A DNA stretch of 64,000 nt. Source: Brevibacterium pigmentatum (GTDB taxonomy: Bacteria > Actinomycetota > Actinomycetes > Actinomycetales > Brevibacteriaceae). This document shows, piece after piece, positions 43,117 to 51,716 of this stretch. How positions within the stretch are numbered: position 1 is the stretch's first letter; every line of letters starts with the position of its first letter. The position numbers were made by a program, and so were the translations under genes. The stretch is from NCBI RefSeq assembly GCF_011617465.1, contig NZ_CP050153.1, positions 3,782,001-3,846,000 of the forward strand. Direction: 5' to 3'. The notes beneath the pieces are model-generated. The model had not been told where the DNA came from, did no database searches, and was given only the letters and a program-made list of their open reading frames with translations.

Positions 43117-44526
43117 ATGGACGACACGACTGCCGACGACCGATCCGGAACCGGATCCGATCCATCATCACCCGAGGGCACGGCCGCCTCGGCGATCGGG
43201 GGAAGCCTGCGGCGGACGATCGGTCTGAGCGAACTCGTCTTCTTCGGTCTCGTCTTCATCGGTCCCGCGGCCGCAGTCGGTGTGTTCGGCACGCTCGACG
43301 CCCGGTCCGGCGGCGCGGTGGCGCTGGTCTATATCGTCGCGACGATCGTCATGGCCTTCACCGCGGTCAGCTATATGCGCATGTCACGGGAGGTTCCCCG
43401 GGCGGGCACGGTCTTCGCCTACGCCTCGGCGGGCATCGGGAAACCGGCCGGCTTCGTCGCGGGGTGGATGATCCTCCTCGACTATCTCTTCATCCCTTCG
43501 GTCGCCTATCTGTTCACCGGGATCGCCCTCAACTCGATCTTCCCGGCCCTGCCCGTCTGGGTGTTCGTGGCCGTGGCCGTCGTCCTCACCACCGGCCTCA
43601 ACCTCGCCGGAGTGAAGATCGCCTCCCGTGTGATCACCGGAGTCGTCCTCGCCGAGGTGGCCGTCCTCGGCCTGGTTCTCATCCTCGGCATCGCCTACCT
43701 CGTCCAGAATGGGCCGACGCGGGGATGGCTGACCCCGCTGACCGGTGTCGATGCGTTCTCCGTGACCGCGGTGCTCGCGGCCGTGTCCGTGGCCGTCCTG
43801 TCCTACCTCGGCTTCGATTCGCTCGCGACGTTCTCCGAGGAGGCCAAGGGCGGGCCGCGGATCGTCGGCCGGGCCACGCTCATCTGCCTCGTCCTGGCCG
43901 GTGTCTTCTTCGTCGCGCAGACCTGGGTGGGCAGTCTGCTCTCACCGTTGACTCCGGCGGACCTGCAGGCCGACCCCGCGCTCGAGGGGGCCGCCTACTA
44001 CAGCGCCGTCGACTCGACGCTCGGCTCGTGGCTGCACTGGCTGCTCGCTCTGGCCAAGGCCGTGGGCGCGGCGTTCTCCGCGATGATCGGCCAGGCCGCC
44101 GGCTCCCGCATCCTCATGGACATGGGACGGTCCCGGCAGGTGCCGAAATTCCTCGCCGAGGTGGCCCCGAAGACCGGTGTGCCGTGGAAGGGGATCCTCG
44201 TGGCCGCCGGGGGAAACGTCATCGTGGCAGGGTGGGCAGCGACCCGGGCCGATGGTCTCGACCAGCTGACCTCGATCGTCAATGTCGGTGCACTGACGGC
44301 GTTCGTGTTCCTCCAGGCCTCGGTGGTCGGGTACTTCCTCGTGAAAAAGCAGGGCAGCGAGGCTCCGAACTGGTTCAAACACGGAGTCATTCCCATCAGC
44401 GGCGCCGGACTGCTCATTGCCGTGCTCGTCAGCGCGAATCCGCTGGCCCTGCTCATCGGAGCAATCTGGGTGATCATCGGCATTGCGGTGTTCGCGGTGA
44501 ACAACCGGCGGCGAACCCACGGTTGA
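43117..44526 (+). CDS. APC-superfamily amino acid permease
   Basis: This 469-residue protein has 12 predicted helices, with the first at GLSELVFFGLVFIGPAAAVGVFG and the APC consensus region MSREVPRAGTVFAYASAGIGKPAGFVAGWM. LSYLGFDSLATFSEEAKGGPR matches the helix 6-7 region. The layout resembles putrescine/amino-acid importers of the PuuP/YhdG branch. AAAGGA lies 10 bases before the ATG at 43117, preferred over 43072. The substrate is unknown. Confidence 0.88.
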   Translation: MDDTTADDRSGTGSDPSSPEGTAASAIGGSLRRTIGLSELVFFGLVFIGPAAAVGVFGTLDARSGGAVALVYIVATIVMAFTAVSYMRMSREVPRAGTVFAYASAGIGKPAGFVAGWMILLDYLFIPSVAYLFTGIALNSIFPALPVWVFVAVAVVLTTGLNLAGVKIASRVITGVVLAEVAVLGLVLILGIAYLVQNGPTRGWLTPLTGVDAFSVTAVLAAVSVAVLSYLGFDSLATFSEEAKGGPRIVGRATLICLVLAGVFFVAQTWVGSLLSPLTPADLQADPALEGAAYYSAVDSTLGSWLHWLLALAKAVGAAFSAMIGQAAGSRILMDMGRSRQVPKFLAEVAPKTGVPWKGILVAAGGNVIVAGWAATRADGLDQLTSIVNVGALTAFVFLQASVVGYFLVKKQGSEAPNWFKHGVIPISGAGLLIAVLVSANPLALLIGAIWVIIGIAVFAVNNRRRTHG

Positions 44527-44547
44527 GCCGCCTCGGCGCGGGGGTCG

Positions 44548-45462
44548 TCAGTCCTGCAGGCGGGTCGTTCCGTCGTGGCTGCCGGAGGTGTTGAGCTGTT
44601 TGGCGTAGCAGCTGTCGGGGTCGAGTCCGTGCGATGAGCACCAGGACAGGGCGTCTTCGGGGTCGTCGTATCCGATGCCGACGACGGTGACCCAGAAGTC
44701 GTCTTCCTTGAAGCTGCCGAAGTCGCCGGACCAGATGAGCTTCACGCGGGGGAATTCTTCGCGCAGTCCTTCGAATTCTTCGAGGATCGATTCTTCGTCC
44801 CAGGTCTTTCCTTCGGCTTCGAGGCCGACCTTCTTCGAGCTCAGCTGCGGCACCCATTTGCCGTTGAGTTCGCTCTTCGCTGTCTTCCCGTCGGAGTCGG
44901 CGAGCTGTTCGAGTGCCTTCTTCGGGTCGTCGGGCAGCGCCGATTCGGTCTCGGTGGGTTCGGGTGGCTGGCCGGCCGCGGCCGAACCGTCGTCGCTGGC
45001 GGAGTTCGTCGGCTCAGTCGTGGAGGCGACGGACTCGGGATCATCGGAGTCCTTCGAGAAGAAGGTCGCCGCGCCCCATCCGATGCCACCGGCGAGGACG
45101 ATGCCGACGATGACGAGAAGAGCGATGAGTCCTCCGCGCTTCTTCTGCGCGGGCTGTCCGGCGCGCTGAAACGGTCCCGGACCATAGCCAGGTGGCGGCG
45201 GGGGCGGTTGCTGGTGAGGAGGCTGGCCGACGCCGTAAGGCGGGCCGCTCTGCGAGTGCGGGGTCTGGATATAGGGGCGATGCGGCTGAGGTGACTGTGG
45301 AGGAGTCGGCGGAGTGTTCCAACCGTTGCCCGACTGGGGTCCTGACTGCGGGCTCGGCGGGGGTCCCGGTTGGGATCCGGGCTGCGAGGACCACTGGCTT
45401 CCCGACCGGTCGTTGACGTCCCATTCGTTCTCATCCCCGCGCCCGGGAGGGTTCGTACTCAT
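44548..45462 (-). CDS. Pro-rich single-pass membrane protein with C-terminal sensor-like domain
   Basis: This 304-residue protein has a disordered Pro/Gln/Ser-rich N-terminus (1-115) and a membrane helix at ~120-142 (GGLIALLVIVGIVLAGGIGW). An acidic linker leads to a compact C-terminal domain of about 100 residues opening KWVPQLSSKKVGLEAEGK, with a Cys pair (WCSSHGLDPDSCYA). I recall this WVPQLSSK domain at the C-terminus of actinobacterial kinases and secreted proteins, but it has no settled function. It is divergent from the 1139-residue membrane protein, which shares the same low-complexity style. Confidence 0.78.
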   Translation of the reverse strand: MSTNPPGRGDENEWDVNDRSGSQWSSQPGSQPGPPPSPQSGPQSGNGWNTPPTPPQSPQPHRPYIQTPHSQSGPPYGVGQPPHQQPPPPPPGYGPGPFQRAGQPAQKKRGGLIALLVIVGIVLAGGIGWGAATFFSKDSDDPESVASTTEPTNSASDDGSAAAGQPPEPTETESALPDDPKKALEQLADSDGKTAKSELNGKWVPQLSSKKVGLEAEGKTWDEESILEEFEGLREEFPRVKLIWSGDFGSFKEDDFWVTVVGIGYDDPEDALSWCSSHGLDPDSCYAKQLNTSGSHDGTTRLQD

Positions 45463-45635
45463 CCGTAACTCCAGATCGATCACGCCGTATTTCAGAAAAA
45501 GTCCCAATATAGAACTTCTCTTGCATTAACAGCCTAATATAAGTTGTGAACTACACATGCTTGATCTGCTCAGTTGATTGTTTCGATTTGAACTACATTG
45601 CGCAGCTGTCAGGCAACTGCACTTGAGGACTGGGT
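45463..45635. promoter_or_regulatory. AT-rich divergent promoter region
   Basis: These 173 bases between two divergent membrane-protein genes are among the most AT-rich in the window (45480-45600). TAATAT and CAATATAG stretches are -10 candidates on each side. GAGGA lies 7 bases before the ATG at 45636. Confidence 0.5.
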
Positions 45636-48600
45636 ATGCACGACGAATCCGACGAGACGACACCGACCGCCGCCGAGGATCCGAAGGATCAGACCGCCGA
45701 AGACCAGGCTGCTGAGGACCAGGAGAGTCCCGAATCGTCTGATGAGGCGGGCACCGAGGCCCCGGAATCTCCCCAGGCTCAAGATGATGACGCTACCGAA
45801 GTGATGGATTCTGTCGGATCCGACTCCACCTCCGATCCTGCCTCCGATGCCGAGAGCTCGGAAACGATCGGTTCTGCAGATTCAGCAGGGGCCGACAGTT
45901 CCGATTCCACCGAGGAGACCGCTCGCTGGGCACCGCCCGAAGACGGATCACCCACCGCCGGACAGACAGCCGACCCATACGCTCAAGGGCCCGGCACCAA
46001 CCAACCCGATCCCTACCAGCAGAGCCCCGACCAGCAGAATGCCTACCAGCAGAGCCCCGACCAGCAGAATGCCTACCAGCAGGGCGCCTATCAGCAGGGC
46101 GCGTACCTGCAAGGCTCGGGCCCTTACCAACAGGACGCTTACCAACAGGGGCTCTACCCACAGGGCTCCGGCCCCTACCAGCGAGCCCCTCACCAGCAGG
46201 GCCCCGACCCGACCGGCCAATCCGGTCCGATGCCCTACCCCGCACCACCGGGTTACCCTGCGAACGCACCGAAGTCGAAGTTCGCCTCGGCGCTGGGGAA
46301 GGGATCCACGTGGAAAACCGCGCTGATCCCACCGGGGATCGCTCTGCTCGGCGGCATCATCGTCTCCATCATCCTCACTATCATCCTCACGTCGATGTCG
46401 GAGTTCGACTCCGTGACGGAGGAGACCGGACTCAACCTCGACAGCCTCAACTACGCCCTGCCGTTCATCCTCATGGCGCTGTCGCTGTTCGGTTCGGCGG
46501 CGCTGCGCCTGGACATCAACGCCCCTGACAGCTTCAATGCCCAGCTGAGCATCTTCACCACCGGAGCACCTCTGGTGGTCACCATCGTCATTGTGGGTCT
46601 GCTGTGGTGGATGACGAAGATCAGCGAACGCCGATCCCCCGCGCCCAATCGGGTGTCCACGTGGATCCGCATCGGGGTCGCGACTCTGGCGATGACGCTC
46701 GTGCTCTTCCTCTTCCAGGTCATCTTCGCCGCCCGCGCCTCCGCTCTCGAGGAGGAAGGGTCGTTCACCTTCTCCTTCTCCGCGGTCACCGCCCGATCGT
46801 TCTTCCTGCCGCTGCTCGTCATCCTCATCACGAGTATCGCCGGCCGGGTCGCCGGGCATTTCAAGGGCACCGAGGCGATCGGTGCACCATTCCTGCGCTG
46901 GGCCGTTCCGCCACTGCTGGTGACGTGGATCCACTTCGCCCTCACCGTGGCCGTGTTCTCGATCGTCGCACTCTTCGTCCTGCCGCTGTCCGTCGAGATG
47001 CCGGGCCAGCTGGTCCCGCTGACGTTCGTCAACATGGGCCTCATCCTCACCTCGCTGACCCACCTCGGCGGAATCAGCGCCACCGCCCAGGGCGACTTGG
47101 GCTTCTACTCGGACACCTTCTCCGAAAGCCTCACCCTGTTCAGCCGCGAGGCTCCCGACCTGCTGTGGCTGGGACTGCTCGTCGTTGCGGTCACCGTGCT
47201 GATCGCCACGGTCGTCGCCACCGTCACGCGTCGACCGGCCTGGACCGTGATCGAGCAGGACAAGCAGCAGTGGTCGAGTGCGTGGAAGCTGCCGGTGGCG
47301 TTCTGCCTCGTCTGGGGCCTGCTGTCGCTGCTGGCCATTCCCGCGAACATGTCGATGTCCGGATCCGCCGAGGCGGCCATGTTCTTCGGCGGTTCCGGTG
47401 CGGCTCGTGCGGGGATCGGTCCCCTGGCCTGGACATTCCTCATCTTCGCTCTCTGGGGTGGGATCATCGAGGTGCTCTCGCGCACCCTCGGCCCACGTCT
47501 CGCCCTCACCTTCCCCGCGGTGGCACGGATCGCCGCCGGGCGGACGGTGCACCCGCACTGGGGACCGTATCTGGGAATGAGCGAACCGCAGTTCGCGTTC
47601 GTCCATCCCGATCTGGCTCAGGCTTCAGCTCCGGCACCGCCGCCGGTCGCTCCGGGACCCGGCGAAGTCGGACCGCACGGGCCCGCCGGTTATCAGGGCC
47701 AGCCGGCATCGCCGGACGCGTTCGGCTCGCAGGGTCAGGGGCAGGGTCAGCCGCAGGCCCATCCGGGAAGCCAACCTGGCAGTCATCCGGGCGCTCCGCA
47801 GCAGGGACTGCAACAGGGCCCCCAGCAGTTCTCCGCCCCGGGCGCTACGCAGCAAGGCCCGCAGCAGGGTCCACCGCCGCCTCCGACTCCGTCCGACCAG
47901 CAGGCTTATGCCTGGCCGCAGGGTTCGGCCGGTCAGCAGTCGTACTCGGCTCCGCAGGGAATGTACGCCGCGCAGCCGTACGCGGGTCCGGCCCAACCCT
48001 TCGACAAGAAGAAGGCGAAGCTCGTCTCAGTCGTCGCCGGCGGTGCCGCCCTCCTCCTTGTGGCCGCGATCATCGTCGTCACCCAGCTCAACGGGCACAT
48101 GTTCGGCCCCGAGGCGACGGTGGAGAAGTACTTCTCGGAGCTCTCCGACGGTGACGCCGAAGGTGCACTCAAGGTCGCCGACGTCGACGTTCCGCAGGAG
48201 TCACGCACCCTGCTGACCAACGACGTCCTCGGCGGCTCGAAGGCACTGCCCGACGATGTCACCGTCGAAGACGCCGAGATCTCAGGAGACACGGCGACGG
48301 TCGCAGTCACCTACGATGTCGGCGGTTCCAAGGGCAACAGCACCCTGACCCTGCACAAAGCGGGGAAGAAGGCGCTGTTCTTCGACGACTGGGCGCTCAA
48401 GAGCCCGGACCTGCTCACTCTCACCGTCGACACTCCCGGCCTCAAGAAGGTCAAGGTCAACGGAATCGACGTCGACAGCGACGGGTCGACCCTGTCCCTG
48501 CCGGCCTTCCCCGGTCTCTACACGATCGACCTGGCCGAGAAGTCCGATCTCATCACCGCCGACGCGGTCGAGGTGCGGGCGTTCCTCGGCGATGACGCGA

Positions 48601-49055
48601 ACATGGAGGGCGAGGAGACGCCGGTACTCTCAGCCCACCCCTCGGACGCGTTCCGCACCGAGGTCGACAAACAGGTCAAGACCCTCATCGACAGCTGCGC
48701 GAAGAAGTCCGTCGCCCAGCCCGACGGGTGCCCGTTCGGATCCTCACTGGCCGAAAGCTATGACGCCACCGGACTCACCTGGTCGATCTCGTCGTATCCG
48801 ACGGTGACCGTCGCCGATGACTCCTTGGGTGCCGACCAGTACTCGAACCCGGAGGACGCGACCGGTCCGAACGGCGGTCCGGCGTGGCTGATCTCCTCGA
48901 ACACGTCCGGTGAGGCCCTCGTGACCGGCACCTACGACATGTTCGACGAGTCCGAACCCTTCGATGACACCGTGTCCTTCGACCTCAACGGCACCGCCGA
49001 GATTGTCGACGGCAAGATCGTCATCACCGTCAGCGACAACCCCTGGGACTGGTGA
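45636..49055 (+). CDS. Large Q/P-rich polytopic membrane protein
   Basis: This 1139-residue protein has an acidic then Gln/Tyr/Pro-rich cytoplasmic segment to about 225, with QQSPDQQNAY-type repeats. About ten transmembrane helices follow at ~225-615. A second Gln/Pro/Gly-rich linker spans 650-785 and a single helix lies at ~792-815 (LVSVVAGGAALLLVAAIIVV). About 320 residues lie outside the membrane, opening with an NTF2/DUF4878-like stretch (ATVEKYFSELSDGDAEGALKVADV) and containing a Cys pair (SCAKKSVAQPDGC). The C-terminal part recalls TcaA-like envelope stress proteins. No function can be assigned. Confidence 0.82.
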   Translation: MHDESDETTPTAAEDPKDQTAEDQAAEDQESPESSDEAGTEAPESPQAQDDDATEVMDSVGSDSTSDPASDAESSETIGSADSAGADSSDSTEETARWAPPEDGSPTAGQTADPYAQGPGTNQPDPYQQSPDQQNAYQQSPDQQNAYQQGAYQQGAYLQGSGPYQQDAYQQGLYPQGSGPYQRAPHQQGPDPTGQSGPMPYPAPPGYPANAPKSKFASALGKGSTWKTALIPPGIALLGGIIVSIILTIILTSMSEFDSVTEETGLNLDSLNYALPFILMALSLFGSAALRLDINAPDSFNAQLSIFTTGAPLVVTIVIVGLLWWMTKISERRSPAPNRVSTWIRIGVATLAMTLVLFLFQVIFAARASALEEEGSFTFSFSAVTARSFFLPLLVILITSIAGRVAGHFKGTEAIGAPFLRWAVPPLLVTWIHFALTVAVFSIVALFVLPLSVEMPGQLVPLTFVNMGLILTSLTHLGGISATAQGDLGFYSDTFSESLTLFSREAPDLLWLGLLVVAVTVLIATVVATVTRRPAWTVIEQDKQQWSSAWKLPVAFCLVWGLLSLLAIPANMSMSGSAEAAMFFGGSGAARAGIGPLAWTFLIFALWGGIIEVLSRTLGPRLALTFPAVARIAAGRTVHPHWGPYLGMSEPQFAFVHPDLAQASAPAPPPVAPGPGEVGPHGPAGYQGQPASPDAFGSQGQGQGQPQAHPGSQPGSHPGAPQQGLQQGPQQFSAPGATQQGPQQGPPPPPTPSDQQAYAWPQGSAGQQSYSAPQGMYAAQPYAGPAQPFDKKKAKLVSVVAGGAALLLVAAIIVVTQLNGHMFGPEATVEKYFSELSDGDAEGALKVADVDVPQESRTLLTNDVLGGSKALPDDVTVEDAEISGDTATVAVTYDVGGSKGNSTLTLHKAGKKALFFDDWALKSPDLLTLTVDTPGLKKVKVNGIDVDSDGSTLSLPAFPGLYTIDLAEKSDLITADAVEVRAFLGDDANMEGEETPVLSAHPSDAFRTEVDKQVKTLIDSCAKKSVAQPDGCPFGSSLAESYDATGLTWSISSYPTVTVADDSLGADQYSNPEDATGPNGGPAWLISSNTSGEALVTGTYDMFDESEPFDDTVSFDLNGTAEIVDGKIVITVSDNPWDW
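46021..46080 (+). repeat. 30-base tandem repeat in the large membrane protein gene
   Basis: Two identical 30-base units (46021-46050, 46051-46080) encode QSPDQQNAYQ-type repeats. Related diverged units continue to about 46200. Confidence 0.92.
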
Positions 49056-49062
49056 CCGACGC

Positions 49063-49092
49063 GGCGTGGCCCGGCCCCAGCCGGGGCACGCC
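49063..49092. terminator. Bidirectional terminator hairpin
   Basis: GGCGTG-G-CCCGGC (49063-49075) pairs with GCCGGG-G-CACGCC (49080-49092) with one G-G mismatch and a CCCA loop. It sits in the 71-base gap between convergent genes. Confidence 0.7.
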
Positions 49093-49126
49093 GTTCAGTC
49101 CAGGGACACGCTGGTCGACACGCGGT

Positions 49127-50482
49127 TCAGTCGACGAAGATCGCCGAGGCGGTGCTGCCGATCCGTTCCACGAGCCCTCGTCCTTCATCGACGTAGGCGG
49201 CGCACTCATCGTCGGGGACCATCGCCCCACCGGTGAGCCACACCAAGTGGATGCCCGGCGCCGATTCGGCCCCTGCGTCGCCCATCCGCCACGGGATGGT
49301 CAGTCCGGCGGTTGCCGAGGGTTCGACGTCGATGCCTTCGGTTTCGTGGAGCACCCCGACTCCGGCCCGGATGACCTCGTCGGGGATCGCAGCGAAACCG
49401 GAGATCAGCGGCCCGATCGTCGGTCCGATGAAGCGTGACGGGCGGGCGACCGCCAACCCGTCGGCCGCGGTGGCTCCGGTCAGGCCGATGTCCTGCACGG
49501 AGATGTCGCTGTGCCGGCCGGTGCGCACGCCGAGGAACATCGCTGGGGCCTGACTGGATTCGACGAAGATGCAGCGCACCGCCGTACCGAAGACACGTCG
49601 GAGTCCGAAGGTCACTCCCCCGGGCCCGCCTCCAATTCCGCACGGCAGATAGACAGTGAGCGGATTGCGATCATCTATGGTCACGCCGACGGCCGCGAAC
49701 TGGCGTTTCAGTCGCAGCGCTGCCACCGAGTATCCGGCGAAGAGGCTCACCGAGTCCTCATCGTCGACGAAGTGCGTGTTCGCGGCGGCTTCCGCCGAGG
49801 CGCGGCCGGCTTCGACGGCTTCGACGAAGTCGCCGGCGTGTTCGATGACGTCGACGCCGTGGTCGCGCAGCATCGTCTTCTTCCATTCCCGGGCATCGGC
49901 GGACATATGCACCGAGGCGGCGAACCCGAGGCGAGCGCTCAGGATTCCGATCGACAGCCCGAGGTTGCCGGTCGACCCGACGACGATGCGGTGATTCGCA
50001 GCGATGTCACGGAACTGAACACTCGAATAGGTGGCGGGATCGAGTGGGTCGAGGCCATGGTCGGCGGCGACCGCCTCGGCGAATTCAAGCACCTCGTGGA
50101 AGCCGCCACGGGCCTTGATCGACCCGCTCACCGGCAGACTGTCGTCGCGCTTGAGCCACAGCCGTCCGACCAGGTCGGATCCGAACAGGTCGTCGAGGCG
50201 ACGCTGCGCCGCCGGTGCCGGCATCAGGGTCGATTCGATCATTCCGCCGCCGGCTTCCGGGAACGCCTCGGCGAATTCGGCCGGGACCGTCGATGTCTCC
50301 GGGAAGGTCGTCGCGAACCAGGGGGCGAAGCAGTCGAACCGGGCCGCCGCGGAATCCATGACCGCGCCGAGATCGGGCAGGGCCGCCTCGGTGGGGGTGG
50401 AGCGGAGCCACGTCGTCGGTCGGCCCGATGCCAGGGATCGGATGATCTCGTCGGTGCTGAGGTCGTCAGGCAGTGCGGACAT
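49127..50482 (-). CDS. dsdA: D-serine ammonia-lyase
   Basis: This 451-residue fold-type II PLP enzyme has the length of DsdA. The PLP lysine is Lys123 in LPVSGSIKARGGFHEVL, the phosphate-binding loop is VGSTGNLGLSIG, and the Gly-rich motif is LPCGIGGGPGGVTFGL. It converts D-serine to pyruvate and ammonia. The start at 50482 matches the family N-terminus (LSTDEIIRSLASGRPTTWLR). No DsdC or DsdX homologue is adjacent; the nearest permease is at 43117. Confidence 0.9.
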   Translation of the reverse strand: MSALPDDLSTDEIIRSLASGRPTTWLRSTPTEAALPDLGAVMDSAAARFDCFAPWFATTFPETSTVPAEFAEAFPEAGGGMIESTLMPAPAAQRRLDDLFGSDLVGRLWLKRDDSLPVSGSIKARGGFHEVLEFAEAVAADHGLDPLDPATYSSVQFRDIAANHRIVVGSTGNLGLSIGILSARLGFAASVHMSADAREWKKTMLRDHGVDVIEHAGDFVEAVEAGRASAEAAANTHFVDDEDSVSLFAGYSVAALRLKRQFAAVGVTIDDRNPLTVYLPCGIGGGPGGVTFGLRRVFGTAVRCIFVESSQAPAMFLGVRTGRHSDISVQDIGLTGATAADGLAVARPSRFIGPTIGPLISGFAAIPDEVIRAGVGVLHETEGIDVEPSATAGLTIPWRMGDAGAESAPGIHLVWLTGGAMVPDDECAAYVDEGRGLVERIGSTASAIFVD

Positions 50483-50513
50483 GCACCGATCGTAGCCCGG
50501 CAGGGTGCGGGCC

Positions 50514-51494
50514 TCAGTTCTTGACGATCTTCTTCGCGGATTCGAGGACATCGGCGAGTTCGTTCAGCCATGTCGCGTAGCCGTCATAGGTGTAGGCGCG
50601 TTTGTCGTCCCAGGTGCCCAGCTGTCCTGCCTCGACTGCGGGCAGTCGTCTGTAGACCGGATTGTCCTCGTAGTCGGTCGAGGCGTCGTGGACGAGGACG
50701 ACGTCGGCCGGGTAGTCCGACATCTTCTCCCAGGAGACTTCGGCCCAGCTCCTGTCTCCCGTGGCGTCGGGTCCGACGAGGGTGAGCCCATCTTCGGTGA
50801 GCATCTCGGCGATGCCCAGGGAGTTCGAGGTGTAGTTGATCTCGGCGGTGAAGTTCGCCAGCAGAACTGTCAGATCGTCCTGCTTCTTCGCCACAGTGCG
50901 GATGCGTGCTCGAGCGTCATCGAAGGCCTTGCGCTTGTCCGCGATATCGCCGGTCTCCGTGTCCTTGCCCAGTGCCTTCGCGATGGCCGCATACTGGGCG
51001 AGCATCGCATCGGGACTCTGCCCACCGAGTTTGACCGGGACGAAGGGCACGAGCTCGCTGACCTGGCCCTTCACCTTCTCGTCCCACCAGGTCCACCCGT
51101 CTCCTGCCTCATTGCCGTAGGCGACGAGGATGTCCGGCTCGGCGACGGCGAGGGCTTCGATATCGAGTTCCATATCGGTGCCGACAACTTCAACGCCTTC
51201 TTGGTCGAAAGCCTTGCCCGGGGATTCGTTCTGCCCGAAGCCGAAGACCGCGACCGGCGTGACGCCGTACTGTGCAAGGCCGGCCGCCGAATAGAAGTCC
51301 GCGGCGATGCGCTTCGCCGGACGGTCGATTTCGATCGTCAGTCCGTCATATCCTTCCGGCGAATACCTGAAGTTCGGGGCGCTGTCAGCAGCACCGGAAG
51401 CGCCGCCTCCCGCCTCACCGTCGGCCTCGCCCCGGCAGGCGACGAGGGCGAACGGGACGAGAACGGACAGGGCAAGGAGCTGACGACGACGCAT
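50514..51494 (-). CDS. Iron-siderophore ABC substrate-binding lipoprotein
   Basis: This 326-residue class III periplasmic-binding-type lipoprotein has a signal peptide RRRQLLALSVLVPFALVAC with lipobox Cys. The two lobes are FepB/FhuD-like (IEALAVAEPDILVAYGNE, WAEVSWEKMSDYPADVVLVHD). Start at 51494. It should capture a ferric siderophore at the outer face of the membrane; the permease and ATPase genes are not adjacent. It is divergent from the siderophore reductase gene, sharing an iron-type operator. Confidence 0.88.
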   Translation of the reverse strand: MRRRQLLALSVLVPFALVACRGEADGEAGGGASGAADSAPNFRYSPEGYDGLTIEIDRPAKRIAADFYSAAGLAQYGVTPVAVFGFGQNESPGKAFDQEGVEVVGTDMELDIEALAVAEPDILVAYGNEAGDGWTWWDEKVKGQVSELVPFVPVKLGGQSPDAMLAQYAAIAKALGKDTETGDIADKRKAFDDARARIRTVAKKQDDLTVLLANFTAEINYTSNSLGIAEMLTEDGLTLVGPDATGDRSWAEVSWEKMSDYPADVVLVHDASTDYEDNPVYRRLPAVEAGQLGTWDDKRAYTYDGYATWLNELADVLESAKKIVKN

Positions 51495-51512
51495 CGAGAG
51501 CCTTTCGGTGAG

Positions 51513-51528
51513 CGTCCCCGCGGGGACG
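51513..51528. repeat. 16-base perfect palindrome, copy 1
   Basis: CGTCCCCGCGGGGACG lies 18 bases before the binding-protein start, inside its expected leader. An identical copy stands at 51659-51674. Confidence 0.9.
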
Positions 51529-51577
51529 GAATTGGTGCGCCTGTAGTGACGCCGGGACCACCGTAGCATTATTTGGA

Positions 51578-51589
51578 AAGGCTAGCCTT
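51578..51589. promoter_or_regulatory. DtxR/IdeR-like iron box
   Basis: AAGGCTAGCCTT is a perfect 12-base palindrome within TTGGAAAGGCTAGCCTTACT. It resembles the DtxR/IdeR consensus (TTAGGTTAGSCTAACCTAA). It lies in the AT-rich centre of the gap between the divergent iron-uptake genes, where it could repress both when iron is plentiful. Confidence 0.7.
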
Positions 51590-51658
51590 ACTAAATTAGA
51601 GTAGAGTAGCGTTGCGGATGTTCCGACTTCCACGACAGCTGCACACACGAACAGAACG

Positions 51659-51694
51659 CGTCCCCGCGGGGACGACCTTACGACCACGTGGTCG
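51659..51694. repeat. 16-base palindrome copy 2 plus a 14-base palindrome
   Basis: CGTCCCCGCGGGGACG recurs exactly at 51659-51674. A separate perfect palindrome, CGACCACGTGGTCG, follows at 51681-51694. Both lie in the leader of the siderophore-reductase gene (start 51717). Confidence 0.9.
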
Positions 51695-51716
51695 CTGAGG
51701 ATGCGAAGGAGTATCA

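Noticed and set aside
45998..46200. Possible CRISPR-like direct repeats
   Set aside because: The repeats are contiguous, in frame, lack spacers and encode a Gln/Pro-rich protein segment.
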